64,000 nucleotides of DNA, taken from Rhodospirillaceae bacterium. GTDB taxonomy: Bacteria > Pseudomonadota > Alphaproteobacteria > Bin65. How positions within the stretch are numbered: position 1 is the stretch's first letter; every line of letters begins with the position of its first letter. A program made the position numbers and the translations under genes. Below are positions 52,400 to 61,830 of this stretch, one piece after another. The stretch is from contig JAPPLJ010000050.1 of assembly GCA_028819475.1 (NCBI GenBank), positions 62,001-126,000 on the forward strand. Reading direction: 5' to 3'. A model generated the notes under the pieces. That model searched no databases, was not told the origin of the DNA, and saw only the letters and a program-made list of their open reading frames with translations.

Positions 52400-52549
52400 A
52401 TGCCCGAGCAGCGCAACAAAACCCGGATCACCGCCAAATTCGACGCCGATATGGTGGCGTGGTTCAAGGCGCAGGGCCGGGGCTACCAGGCGCGCATGAA
52501 CGCCGTGCTGCGGTCCTATTACGAAGCGGCGCGGCGGACCGGCACTTAA
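52400..52549 (+). CDS. BrnA/CopG-like antitoxin, short
   Basis: A 49-residue protein from ATG 52400. It reads KTRITAKFDADMVAWFKAQG and then YQARMNAVLRSYYEAAR, matching the ribbon-helix-helix C-terminal half of BrnA antitoxins (the pattern RLSPEVLxxFKATGxGWQxRxNxALRxY). The frame stays open for about 30 codons upstream without a good start. The N-terminal part that would bind BrnT is thus either shortened or begins at a non-standard codon. No BrnT gene precedes it; DUF2283 does instead. Confidence 0.65.
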   Translation: MPEQRNKTRITAKFDADMVAWFKAQGRGYQARMNAVLRSYYEAARRTGT

Positions 52550-52578
52550 ATTCGCACCTGCGGGAGGCTCTCGGACGG

Positions 52579-53667
52579 CTATTCGGCGGCGATTGCAGGC
52601 GCCGAACGCTTTCTCTCTGTCCGTCTTACAAACGCCGCCAGCGCCCGGTGGGCGCCGGAGACGCCGGCGTCGTGCTCGCGCAGGGCCAGAGGCCGGTCCG
52701 GATCGCGCAGGATCGACTGCTGCTGCGCCTCCAGGACCACCTTGTCCTCCAGGAAGGTCGGGTAGATGTCGTCGTAGAGATCCTGCGCCGCCTGCGGATC
52801 GTGCTGGCGGTAGCCGTTCGCCACCGACCAGAAATAGTGGCAGCGCGTCTCGGTTGCCGGCGTCGCGTGATGGAACAGGCGGAAGCGGAAGGTCCCCGGC
52901 TGGTCCGGGTTCTCGACCGCGCCGCGGCCGACGTCCATCGCGGTCGTGAACTGGCGGACGGAGGCCGGCGCGACATAGTCGAACTCGGCGATCCGGTCGA
53001 TGTTGCCCGTGAACGCCATACCCTTGGTGAAGGTCGGCGGCGGCGGATGATCCAGGACATGGCGGACGATCTTGACGCCGTTATCCGTGCGGGTCGTGAT
53101 CTGGCCGGCGGCGTTGTGGAACTCCGGCGTGCCGCCGATCGTCTTCGCGTGGACATAGCCGAGATGGGTCTGGTCCATCAGGGCGTCCATGACGAGCATG
53201 AAGTTGCAGTCCAGCTCGAACCGCTCGTAGCGGAACGGCCATTCGTCCGCCAGATCGTGCCACGGATAGTCGACGATCTCCGACGGATCGGCGCGCGCCG
53301 GATCGCCCGGCCAGATCCACACCATCTGCTGCCGCTCCACCACCGTAAAACTCCTGACCGCGTGGCCGGCCGGGTCTTCGCCCGGATTGACGGTGCATGC
53401 GCCGTCCGCGCCGAAGGTCATGCCGTGGTAGCCGCATTGCAGGCCCTCGTTCACGACCTGCCCGAGCCGCAGCGGTGCGGCCCGGTGGCAGCACCGGTCC
53501 TCCAGGGCCGCGGCACCGCCGCCGGCATCACGGAACAGCACGAGCGGCTGGTTCAGGATCGTGCGGGCGATCGGCTGGCGGCCGGGCTCGAAATCCGGCA
53601 ATTCCACCGACCAGGCCGCGAGATACCAGGCATTCGCCACCAGGGGTTCTATTGCCGGATTTGCCAT
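52579..53667 (-). CDS. Rieske non-heme iron oxygenase, vanillate demethylase-like
   Basis: A 362-residue oxygenase component of the VanA type. Rieske ligands are C59-x-H61 and C78-x2-H81; the mononuclear iron site is in DALMDQTHLGYVH (D-x2-H-x4-H form). ATG 53667 (MANPAIEPLVANAWYLAAW) is the standard start. It diverges from the MttB-family gene across 244 bp that contain both promoters. The position beside an amine-demethylation cluster suggests an oxygenative N- or O-demethylation feeding the same pool. No reductase is nearby. Confidence 0.87.
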   Translation of the reverse strand: MANPAIEPLVANAWYLAAWSVELPDFEPGRQPIARTILNQPLVLFRDAGGGAAALEDRCCHRAAPLRLGQVVNEGLQCGYHGMTFGADGACTVNPGEDPAGHAVRSFTVVERQQMVWIWPGDPARADPSEIVDYPWHDLADEWPFRYERFELDCNFMLVMDALMDQTHLGYVHAKTIGGTPEFHNAAGQITTRTDNGVKIVRHVLDHPPPPTFTKGMAFTGNIDRIAEFDYVAPASVRQFTTAMDVGRGAVENPDQPGTFRFRLFHHATPATETRCHYFWSVANGYRQHDPQAAQDLYDDIYPTFLEDKVVLEAQQQSILRDPDRPLALREHDAGVSGAHRALAAFVRRTERKRSAPAIAAE

Positions 53668-53911
53668 GCCGCGCCTTCTCTGCATCGCCTGCTCGCAGGC
53701 AATCTGCCGCCCCGGTTTCGCAACGGCCGGATTTCTATAGCCAATAATTCCGGAAACGGCGATTCCCGAAGCTGCGGGGCGCATGCAGCCGCCTCTGCCC
53801 TGCCGCGCGGCATCTGCCGAAATCCGCCTTGCGTTGCCGCCGCCATAGGGTTAGGGACGCCCGGCAAATTCGACCGCGGAATTTTCAAGGTGAGGCGACC
53901 CGGCGGGCGGC

Positions 53912-55519
53912 ATGGCGGACCTGACTTCTTCAACAGACCGGTCGCCGCGGACCGAATTGAGTGCCGGAACGCGCGAACGCCGCCGCCGGGGCCGTGCCAG
54001 AGACCGTTCCATGGCGGAAGCGGCTCGTCCCGAACGCAAGGTCGATTACCGCCGGCTGGTCAATCCGTTCGAGCCGGTCCGGGTCTATTCCGACGACCGG
54101 ATTGCCGCGATCCACGATACGGCGCTCAAGGTGCTGGAAGAGCTGGGCATGCGCCTGCTGCTGCCGGCGGCGCTCGACCTGCTGCGCGCCAAAGGGCGAG
54201 ACGGCGTCTCGATAGACGACGGGGCGCGTCACTGCCGGTTCGATCGCGGACTGGTGGCCGAAGCGATCGCGACAGCGCCGTCTGAATGGACCCTGCATGG
54301 CGGCGCGCCGGAAACCTCGTCCGTTTGGGGCGGGCGGCATGTGGTCTGGTGCGCGGTCGGCGGCGCGCCGCATATCTCGGACCTTGACGGCGGAAAACGG
54401 CCCGGGACGATGGAAGACAGCCGCAACATCATGCGGCTGTGCGAGCACTACGATGTCATGCACGTCCAGGGCCCGAACGTCGAAGCGCAGGATATCGACA
54501 CCGCGTTCCGCCATCTTGAGGTCACCCGCGCGCAACTCGTCCTCTCGGCCAAGGCGCCGTTCGTCTACTGCCGCGGCAAGGGACAGGTCGCCGACGGCAT
54601 GAAAATGGTGCAAATCGCCCGCGGCCTGTCGGAAGAGGCGTTTCGGGCGGCGCCCTACGTTTACACCGTCATCAACACCAACTCGCCGCTGGTGCTCGAC
54701 CGGCCGATGCTGCAGGGCATCATGGATTACGCCGAGCATGGCCAACCGATCCTCCTGACGCCGTTCACGCTTTCCGGCGCGATGGCGCCGGTCACCATCC
54801 CCGGCGCGCTTGTCCAGCAGCATGCCGAATTTCTCGCCGGCCTCGTCATCAGCCAGCTGACCCGCCCCGGGGCGCCGGTCTGCTACGGCGGCTTCACCTC
54901 CAACGTCGCCATGCGCAGCGGGGCGCCGGCTTTCGGGACGCCGGAGAATGTCCGGGCGGCGTTCGCCAGCGGCCAGCTCGCGCGGCTGGTCGGCGTGCCG
55001 TGGCGCTCCTCGGGGTCGTGCACGGCCAACTGCGTCGACGCCCAGGCGGTCTATGAGACCCAGATGGCATTGTGGGGTGCGACGCTCGGCGGCGCGAATT
55101 TCGTCGCCCACGCCGCAGGCTGGATGGAGGGCGGCCTGACCGGCTCGATGGAAAAATTCATCGTCGATATCGAGATGCTGCAGCAGATGGCGGAACTGAT
55201 GCAGCCCGTTGCTTTCGACGAAGACGATCTTGCCTTCGAGGCGATGCGCGATGTCGGCAGCGGCGGCCATTTCTTCGGCACGCCGCACACGATGGAACGT
55301 TACGAAACGGCGTTCTACGAACCTTTCCTTTCCGACTGGAGCAACTTCAACCAGTGGACGGAGAATGGTGCGGTCCAGACGCCGGAACGTGCGAACGCGA
55401 TCTGGAAGAAAGTGCTAAACGAATTCGAACCACCGGAAATGGACGTGGCGGTCCGGGAGGCCCTCGACGACTTCGTTGCACGCCGCACGGCGGAGGGCGG
55501 CGCGCCGCCGCTGACCTGA
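53912..55519 (+). CDS. MttB-superfamily methyltransferase (non-pyrrolysine), first copy
   Basis: A 535-residue member of the trimethylamine methyltransferase superfamily. Landmarks are VYSDDRIAAIHDTALKVLEELGM near residue 60, IVISQLTRPGAPVCYGGFTSN-like substrate-site strands and YEPFLSDWSNFNQWTENG near the C-terminus. The frame has no internal amber codon, so it belongs to the non-pyrrolysine group (MtgB-like enzymes acting on glycine betaine and similar quaternary amines). Such enzymes pass the methyl to a corrinoid protein, and none is encoded in the window. It is 40 bp upstream of a FAD oxidoreductase in the same operon. Confidence 0.85.
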   Translation: MADLTSSTDRSPRTELSAGTRERRRRGRARDRSMAEAARPERKVDYRRLVNPFEPVRVYSDDRIAAIHDTALKVLEELGMRLLLPAALDLLRAKGRDGVSIDDGARHCRFDRGLVAEAIATAPSEWTLHGGAPETSSVWGGRHVVWCAVGGAPHISDLDGGKRPGTMEDSRNIMRLCEHYDVMHVQGPNVEAQDIDTAFRHLEVTRAQLVLSAKAPFVYCRGKGQVADGMKMVQIARGLSEEAFRAAPYVYTVINTNSPLVLDRPMLQGIMDYAEHGQPILLTPFTLSGAMAPVTIPGALVQQHAEFLAGLVISQLTRPGAPVCYGGFTSNVAMRSGAPAFGTPENVRAAFASGQLARLVGVPWRSSGSCTANCVDAQAVYETQMALWGATLGGANFVAHAAGWMEGGLTGSMEKFIVDIEMLQQMAELMQPVAFDEDDLAFEAMRDVGSGGHFFGTPHTMERYETAFYEPFLSDWSNFNQWTENGAVQTPERANAIWKKVLNEFEPPEMDVAVREALDDFVARRTAEGGAPPLT

Positions 55520-55558
55520 CCCGCTGTCAAACGATAGATTCGAAGGAGCAAGAGCAAC

Positions 55559-56863
55559 GTGGCAGAGACAGCTGACGCAATCGTCATAGGCGCTGGAATC
55601 ATCGGCGCTGCGACTACGTTCGAACTCGCCAAGGCCAGGTACAACGTGCAGTCGGTCGACGCCAACGGCGACGCCGGTATGGGCTCGACCGCCGGCTCCT
55701 GCGCCATTATCCGGGTGCATTATTCGACGCTGGACGGGACCGCCTTTGCCTATGAGGGCTATTTCTACTGGCGCGACTGGGCGGACTATCTCGAAGTCCC
55801 CGATGAAGCCGGCCTGGCGCGTTTCGTCCAGTGCGGCGCCCTGGTCATGGCCGTTGAAGCGAACGATTTTCTTCATAAACACAAAAAATACTGCGACGAA
55901 CTTCATATTCCGTATGAAGATTGGGACGCCGAGGCAATTCTTCGCCGGCTGCCGCAATTCGACCTCTCCTGCCATGCACCGGCCAAGCGCATGGACGATG
56001 ACGGCTTCGGCGAACCGACCGGCGGCGCGGTCAAGGCGGCGGTGTTCTGGCCGACCGCCGGCTACATCACCGATCCGCAGCTCGCGTCGCATAACCTGCG
56101 CCGCGCGGCGGAAGCGAAAGGCGCACGCTTCCGGTTCAACGCCCGCGTGGCGGAAATCCTGCAACAGGCCGGCCGGGTTGCCGGCGTCCGGCTGGCGGAT
56201 GGCACGGAAATCCATGCGCCGGTGGTGGTCAATGTCGGCGGGCCGGCGTCATACAAGCTGAACGAAATGGCCGGCGTGACCGGCGACATGACGATCAGGA
56301 CCCGGGCGCTGAAACAGGAAGTCGTGCACGTCCCGGCCCCGGAGGGGATGGATTTCGAGACCGACGGTTTCGTCATGTCGGACAGCGACATCAGCGTCTA
56401 TTCGCGGCCCGAGCACGGCAACCACATCCTGATCGGCAGCGAGGATCCGGAATGCGATCCGCGCGACTGGGTCGATCCCGACGACTACGACACGAACTTC
56501 ACCGACCAGTGGACGCATCAGGCCTACCGCTACGCCCAACGATTGCCGACCCTGGGCATTCCCAGCCGGATGAGGGGCGTCGTGGACCTGTACGACGTGT
56601 CGGACGACTGGATTCCGATCTACGACAAGTCCGCGCTGCCCGGCTTCTACATGGCGTGCGGATCGAGCGGGAACCAGTTCAAGAACGCGGCGATCGCCGG
56701 CAAGATGATGGCTGCGCTGATCGACTATTGCGAAGCCGGTAACGATCACGATACCAGCCCGCTGCAATTCACCCTGCCCTATATCGGGCGGGCGTTGGAT
56801 GTGGGATTCTTCTCCCGCAGGCGCGAGATCAACCCCGAGAGCAGCTTCTCCGTGCTCGGCTAG
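55559..56863 (+). CDS. FAD-dependent amine oxidoreductase (sarcosine oxidase beta-like)
   Basis: A 434-residue DAO-family flavoprotein. The dinucleotide fold is GAGIIGAATT (11-20). DSDISVYSRPEHGNHILIGSEDPE and the C-terminal YMACGSSGNQFKNAAIAGKMMAAL match oxidoreductases acting on N-methyl amino acids. GTG 55559 follows AAGGAGCAAGAG. It lacks the GcvT half of its two neighbours, so formaldehyde or imine transfer would rely on them. 18 bp separate it from the next gene. Confidence 0.87.
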   Translation: MAETADAIVIGAGIIGAATTFELAKARYNVQSVDANGDAGMGSTAGSCAIIRVHYSTLDGTAFAYEGYFYWRDWADYLEVPDEAGLARFVQCGALVMAVEANDFLHKHKKYCDELHIPYEDWDAEAILRRLPQFDLSCHAPAKRMDDDGFGEPTGGAVKAAVFWPTAGYITDPQLASHNLRRAAEAKGARFRFNARVAEILQQAGRVAGVRLADGTEIHAPVVVNVGGPASYKLNEMAGVTGDMTIRTRALKQEVVHVPAPEGMDFETDGFVMSDSDISVYSRPEHGNHILIGSEDPECDPRDWVDPDDYDTNFTDQWTHQAYRYAQRLPTLGIPSRMRGVVDLYDVSDDWIPIYDKSALPGFYMACGSSGNQFKNAAIAGKMMAALIDYCEAGNDHDTSPLQFTLPYIGRALDVGFFSRRREINPESSFSVLG

Positions 56864-56881
56864 GAAACAGGAGCGCACTTC

Positions 56882-59329
56882 ATGGCCGATCTGCCAGCGA
56901 CAGCCCGGGTCGTCGTTATCGGCGGCGGCGCCGTCGGCGCTTCCAGCCTGTACCATCTGGCGCGCAAGGGCTGGACCGATTGCGTCCTGCTGGAGAAGAA
57001 CGAGCTGACCTCGGGCTCGACCTGGCACGCCGCCGGCAACGTGCCGACCTTCTCGGCAAGCTGGTCGGTGATGAACATGCAGCGCTATTCGACCGAGCTG
57101 TATCGCGACCTGGGCGCGCGCGTCGACTATCCGATGAACTACCACGTCACCGGCTCGCTGCGCCTGGCCCATTCACGCAACCGCATGATGGAGTTCGAAC
57201 GGGTCGTCGGGATGGGCCGCTACCAGGGCATGGACGTTTCCATGGTCTCGGTCAGCGATCTGAAAGACCGTTATCCGTTTCTGGAAACCCACGACCTGGC
57301 CGGCGGCCTGTACGATCCCTACGACGGCGATATCGATCCGGCCCAGCTGACCCAGGCGCTGGCCAAGGGCGCGCGCGATCTCGGCGCAAGGATCGTCCGT
57401 TTCTGCCCGGCCACCGGCGTGCGCCGCGACGGCGGCGAGTGGATCGTCGGGACGCCCCAGGGCGAAATCCGCTGCGAATTCGTCGTCAACGCCGCCGGCT
57501 ATCGGGCGCAGGAGATCGGCGCGATGTTCGGCCGCTTTGTGCCGATGGTCAGCATGTCCCACCAGTACATGCTGACCGACCCGATCCCGGAGCTCGAGGA
57601 GTGGAGCGCCGAACGGGGCCGCAAGCTGCCGCTGCTGCGCGATGTCGACAGTTCCTATTACCTGCGCCAGGAGAAGTTCGGCCTCAATCTCGGCCCCTAC
57701 GAGCGTAACTGCCGGGCGCACTGGACGACGCCGGACGATCCGATGCCGGAGGATTTCTCCTTCCAGCTCTACCCGGACGATCTCGACCGGCTCGAATGGT
57801 ATATCGAGGACGCCATGGAACGGGTGCCGATCCTGGGTTCGGCCGGCGTCAACAAGGTGATCAACGGGCCGATTCCCTACACGCCGGACGGCAATCCGCT
57901 GATCGGGCCGATGCCCGGCGTGCCCAACGCGTTCGAGGCCTGCGTCTTCACATTCGGAATCGCGCAGGCCGGCGGCGCCGGGAAGGTGCTGGCTGAATGG
58001 GTCGCCGAAGGCGGTACGGAATGGGACATGTGGAGCTGCGACCCGCGCCGCTTCACGAGCTTTGCCGACCAGGACCACACCAACAAGAAAGGCATGGAGG
58101 TCTACGGCCACGAATACGCCATGCACTTCCCGCAGCACGAGTGGCCGGCCGGCCGCGACAAGCGGCTGTCGCCGATCCACGACCGGCTCAAGGCGTTCGG
58201 CGCCCGGTTCGGCGCCTACGGCGGCTGGGAGCGCGCCAACTGGTTCGCGCAGCCGGGCGACGACATTTCGGAAGCGGCGACCCAGACCTGGGAACGGGAA
58301 GGGCCCTGGTTCCCGCGCATCCGCGAGGAATGCGAAGCGGTGCGGGATGCGGCCGGCATCCTCAACCTGTGCGGCTTCTCCCGCTATCTCGTAACCGGTG
58401 CGGGCGCCGCGGAATGGCTCGACGGCCTGATCGCCGGAAGGATTCCGTCGGTTGGGCGCATCGGCCTCGGCTACTTCCCGGACGAACGGGGCCGCATCGT
58501 CACCGAGATGTCGCTGATTCGCCTCGCCGAAGACAGGGTGCTGCTTATCACAGCGGCCGCCGCCGAATGGCACGATCTGGAGTGGCTGAGGAAGCATTTG
58601 CCCGACGGATCGGACATCGCGATCGAGAACCGGACCGAGGAATTCGATTGCCAGATTCTGACGGGTCCGAAGACGAGAGACATCCTGGCCGGCTTGTGCG
58701 ATGCGGACCTGAGCCTGCCTTGGCTGAGCTGGCAGAGGACGAATGTTGCCGGCAAGCCGGTTCTTTTGCTGCGGGTGTCATATGCCGGCGAACTGGGATG
58801 GGAAGTCCATACGCATACCGAAGACACCGGCACCGTGTTCGACGCGGTCTGGCAGGCCGGACAGACCTTCGGACTGAAACCGTTCGGCATGTACGCCCTG
58901 AACAGCCTCCGGCTGGAAAAGGGCTACCGGGCCTGGAAGGGCGACCTGTCGACCGATTACACCGTTCTTGAGGGCGGGCTCGACCGCTTCGTGCGCTGGA
59001 GCAAGGAAAGCTTCGTCGGCAAGACGGCGATGGAGATCGAGCGCCAGGCCGGCCCGGCCAAACGCTTCGTCACTCTTGTCGTCGACGCCGGCGCCTGCGA
59101 CGCTCCCTATATGTCGACCCTGTGGCACGGCGACGAGAAGGTCGGTGAGACCACCTCCGGCGGCTGGGGTCACAGGATCGGCAAATCGATCGCGCTCGGC
59201 ATGGCGCGCGCCGATCTGGCGGTCGAGGGCACGGAACTGGATGTCGAGATTTTCGGCGAACGTCGCCGCGCCGAAGTCCAGGCCGACCGGCCGCTCTACG
59301 ATCCTGACAACGCCCGGATGAGGGCCTAG
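56882..59329 (+). CDS. DMGDH-type FAD-GcvT fusion, second copy
   Basis: An 815-residue dimethylglycine/sarcosine dehydrogenase-like protein. GGGAVGAS lies at 14-21 and the flavin-link histidine at H49 in SGSTWHAAGN. The FAD domain is about 1-380, followed by FAO_M and the folate-binding GCV_T region (about 440-720) with VSYAGELGWEVHTHTEDT. A GCV_T_C end (DADLAVEGTELDVEIFGERRRAEV-like) closes it. ATG 56882 reads MADLPATARVVVIGGG. Oxidation of an N-methyl amine with transfer of one carbon to tetrahydrofolate is expected. It lies 3 bp before its paralogue. Confidence 0.88.
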   Translation: MADLPATARVVVIGGGAVGASSLYHLARKGWTDCVLLEKNELTSGSTWHAAGNVPTFSASWSVMNMQRYSTELYRDLGARVDYPMNYHVTGSLRLAHSRNRMMEFERVVGMGRYQGMDVSMVSVSDLKDRYPFLETHDLAGGLYDPYDGDIDPAQLTQALAKGARDLGARIVRFCPATGVRRDGGEWIVGTPQGEIRCEFVVNAAGYRAQEIGAMFGRFVPMVSMSHQYMLTDPIPELEEWSAERGRKLPLLRDVDSSYYLRQEKFGLNLGPYERNCRAHWTTPDDPMPEDFSFQLYPDDLDRLEWYIEDAMERVPILGSAGVNKVINGPIPYTPDGNPLIGPMPGVPNAFEACVFTFGIAQAGGAGKVLAEWVAEGGTEWDMWSCDPRRFTSFADQDHTNKKGMEVYGHEYAMHFPQHEWPAGRDKRLSPIHDRLKAFGARFGAYGGWERANWFAQPGDDISEAATQTWEREGPWFPRIREECEAVRDAAGILNLCGFSRYLVTGAGAAEWLDGLIAGRIPSVGRIGLGYFPDERGRIVTEMSLIRLAEDRVLLITAAAAEWHDLEWLRKHLPDGSDIAIENRTEEFDCQILTGPKTRDILAGLCDADLSLPWLSWQRTNVAGKPVLLLRVSYAGELGWEVHTHTEDTGTVFDAVWQAGQTFGLKPFGMYALNSLRLEKGYRAWKGDLSTDYTVLEGGLDRFVRWSKESFVGKTAMEIERQAGPAKRFVTLVVDAGACDAPYMSTLWHGDEKVGETTSGGWGHRIGKSIALGMARADLAVEGTELDVEIFGERRRAEVQADRPLYDPDNARMRA

Positions 59330-59332
59330 GCG

Positions 59333-61795
59333 ATGGCGGCGCTGCCGCGGCACGCCCGGGCCGTCATTATCGGCGGCGGCGTTTCCGGCTGTTCGGTCGC
59401 CTACCATCTTGCGAAGCTGGGCTGGAAGGACGTGGTCCTGCTGGAGCGCAGGCAGCTGACCTGCGGCACGACCTGGCACGCCGCCGGCCTGATCGGCCAG
59501 CTTCGGGCCAGCCTGAACCTGACGCGGCTGGCGAAATATTCCGCCGATCTCTATGTCCGGCTCGAAGAAGAAACCGGAATCGCGACCGGGATGCGCCAGA
59601 ACGGCTCGATCACCGTGGCGCTGACCGACGAACGCAAGGAGGAAATCTATCGCCAGGCCTCCCTGGCCCGCGCCTTCGACGTCGACGTGATGGAAATCAC
59701 GCCTTCGGAAACCAGGGCGCTCTATCCCCATCTGAACGTGTCGGACATGACCGGCGCCGTTCACCTGCCGCTCGACGGCCAGTGCGATCCGGCGAACATC
59801 GCGCTCGCGCTCGCCAGGGGCGCCCGCCAGAACGGTGCCCTGCTGGCCGAGGGCGTAAAGGTCACCGGCGTTTCGCAGGCGAACGGCCGCGTCTCCGGCG
59901 TGTCGTGGGAACGCGACGGCGAAGACGGAAAGGAACGGGGCGAGATTGCCAGCGACATCGTGATCAACTGCGCCGGCATGTGGGCGCGCGAACTGGGCGC
60001 GATGAGCGGGGTGACGATCCCGCTGCACGCCTGCGAGCATTTCTACATCGTGACCGAGCCGATCCCGGACCTCGGCGCCCTGCCGGTGCTGCGCGTGCCG
60101 GACGAATGCGCCTACTACAAGGAGGATGCCGGAAAGATGCTGCTCGGCGCCTTCGAGCCGGTCGCCAAGCCCTGGGGCATGGAGGGCATTCCCGAAGATT
60201 TCTGTTTCGACCAGTTGCCCGAGGATTTCGATCATTTCGAACCGATCCTCGAACAGGCGGTCGCGCGCATGCCGCTGCTCGGCGAGGCCGGCATCCACAC
60301 CTTCTTCAACGGTCCGGAGAGCTTCACGCCCGACGACCGCTACTATCTGGGCGAAGCACCGGAACTGCGCGGCTACTGGGTTGCGGCGGGCTACAACTCC
60401 ATCGGCATCGTTTCGTCGGGCGGTGCCGGGATGGCGCTGGCCCAGTGGATTGATGACGGGGAAGCGCCGTTCGACCTGTGGGAGGTCGATATCCGGCGGG
60501 TCCAGCCGTTCCAGAAAAACCGTCACTATCTAAGGCACCGGGTGAGCGAGACCCTCGGCCTGCTCTATGCCGACCATTTTCCCTACCGCCAGCCGGCCAG
60601 CGCCCGCGGTGTCCGTCGCTCGCCGATTCACGAACATCTGAAGGCGCGCGGCGCCTGTTTCGGCGAAACGGCAGGATGGGAGCGCGCCAACTGGTTCGCG
60701 CCGGAGGGCGTTACGCCGGAATACCGCTACAGCTGGCGGCGCCAGAACTGGTTCGAGCATTCGCGCGCCGAGCATATGGCGGCCCGCGAAGGCGTCGGCC
60801 TGTTCGACATGACTTCCTTCGGCAAGCTCCGGGTCGAGGGCCGGGACGCCGAGGCGGCGCTCAACCGGATTTGCAGCAACGATGTTGCGGTCGAACCGGG
60901 CCGGCTGGTCTACACCCAGTGGCTCAACGACCGCGGCGGCATCGAGGCGGATCTGACGGTCGCGCGCCTGTCCGAAACCGCCTTCCTGGTCGTTACGCCG
61001 GGGGCGACCGTGCAGCGCGATCTCGCTTGGCTGCGCCGCCACACGCCGGACGGTGCCCATGTCGTCGTCACCGACGTGACGGCGGGTGAGGCGGTATTGT
61101 GCGTGATGGGGCCGAAATCCCGCGACGTTCTGGACGCCTGCTCGCCGGCCGACCTGTCGAACGGGGCTTTTCCTTTCGGATCGGTGCGGGAGATCGAGAT
61201 CGGCATGGGTCTCGCCCGGGCGCACCGGGTCTCCTATGTCGGCGAACTGGGCTGGGAGCTCTACGTTTCGGCCGATATGGCCGCCCATGTCTTCGAAACG
61301 CTGGAAGAGGCAGGGGCGCCTCATGGCCTCAAACTGTGCGGCCTGCACATGATGGACAGCTGCCGGATCGAGAAGGCCTTCCGCCATTTCGGCCACGACA
61401 TCACCGACGAGGATCATGTGCTGGAGGCCGGCCTCGGCTTCGCTGTGCGCACCCGCAAGCCGGACTTTCTCGGCCGGGACGCGGTCCTGCGCAAACGCGA
61501 CGAGGGCCTGTCGCGGCGCCTGCTCCAATTCCGCCTGCGCGATCCGGAGCCCCTGCTGTTCCATAACGAGCCGATCGTGCGCGACGGCGAGATGGTCGGC
61601 TACCTGACGTCCGGCAACTACGGCCACGCGCTGGGCGGCGCGGTCGGCCTGGGCTATGTGCCGTGCCCGGACGGCGAAAGCGCCGAGGCACAGCTTGCGT
61701 CCGGTTATGAAATCGAGATTGCCGGCGCGCGCGTTGCCGCCGATGTTTCACTCAGGCCGATGTACGATCCAAAAGCCGAGCGGGTGCGCATGTGA
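59333..61795 (+). CDS. DMGDH/sarcosine dehydrogenase-type FAD-GcvT fusion, third copy
   Basis: An 820-residue protein with GGGVSGCS at 14-21 and the covalent-FAD histidine H49 in CGTTWHAAGL, the canonical form of the family motif. The middle FAO_M and GcvT parts read YDMTSFGKLRVEG-like (LFDMTSFGK), YTQWLNDRGGIEADLTV and VSYVGELGWELYVSADM; the folate-binding half seems complete. It is the closest of the three fusions to bona fide dimethylglycine or sarcosine dehydrogenase. Start ATG 59333 is 3 bp after the previous stop. Its stop lies only 36 bp before the second MttB-family gene. Confidence 0.9.
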   Translation: MAALPRHARAVIIGGGVSGCSVAYHLAKLGWKDVVLLERRQLTCGTTWHAAGLIGQLRASLNLTRLAKYSADLYVRLEEETGIATGMRQNGSITVALTDERKEEIYRQASLARAFDVDVMEITPSETRALYPHLNVSDMTGAVHLPLDGQCDPANIALALARGARQNGALLAEGVKVTGVSQANGRVSGVSWERDGEDGKERGEIASDIVINCAGMWARELGAMSGVTIPLHACEHFYIVTEPIPDLGALPVLRVPDECAYYKEDAGKMLLGAFEPVAKPWGMEGIPEDFCFDQLPEDFDHFEPILEQAVARMPLLGEAGIHTFFNGPESFTPDDRYYLGEAPELRGYWVAAGYNSIGIVSSGGAGMALAQWIDDGEAPFDLWEVDIRRVQPFQKNRHYLRHRVSETLGLLYADHFPYRQPASARGVRRSPIHEHLKARGACFGETAGWERANWFAPEGVTPEYRYSWRRQNWFEHSRAEHMAAREGVGLFDMTSFGKLRVEGRDAEAALNRICSNDVAVEPGRLVYTQWLNDRGGIEADLTVARLSETAFLVVTPGATVQRDLAWLRRHTPDGAHVVVTDVTAGEAVLCVMGPKSRDVLDACSPADLSNGAFPFGSVREIEIGMGLARAHRVSYVGELGWELYVSADMAAHVFETLEEAGAPHGLKLCGLHMMDSCRIEKAFRHFGHDITDEDHVLEAGLGFAVRTRKPDFLGRDAVLRKRDEGLSRRLLQFRLRDPEPLLFHNEPIVRDGEMVGYLTSGNYGHALGGAVGLGYVPCPDGESAEAQLASGYEIEIAGARVAADVSLRPMYDPKAERVRM

Positions 61796-61830
61796 GCGGC
61801 GCCGGCCGCCAAGCTGCGGGGAGGCAAACC

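Noticed and set aside
52459..54285. 608-codon plus-strand open frame
   Set aside because: It runs opposite the Rieske oxygenase gene and through the divergent promoter gap; the oxygenase has intact iron and Rieske ligands on the minus strand.
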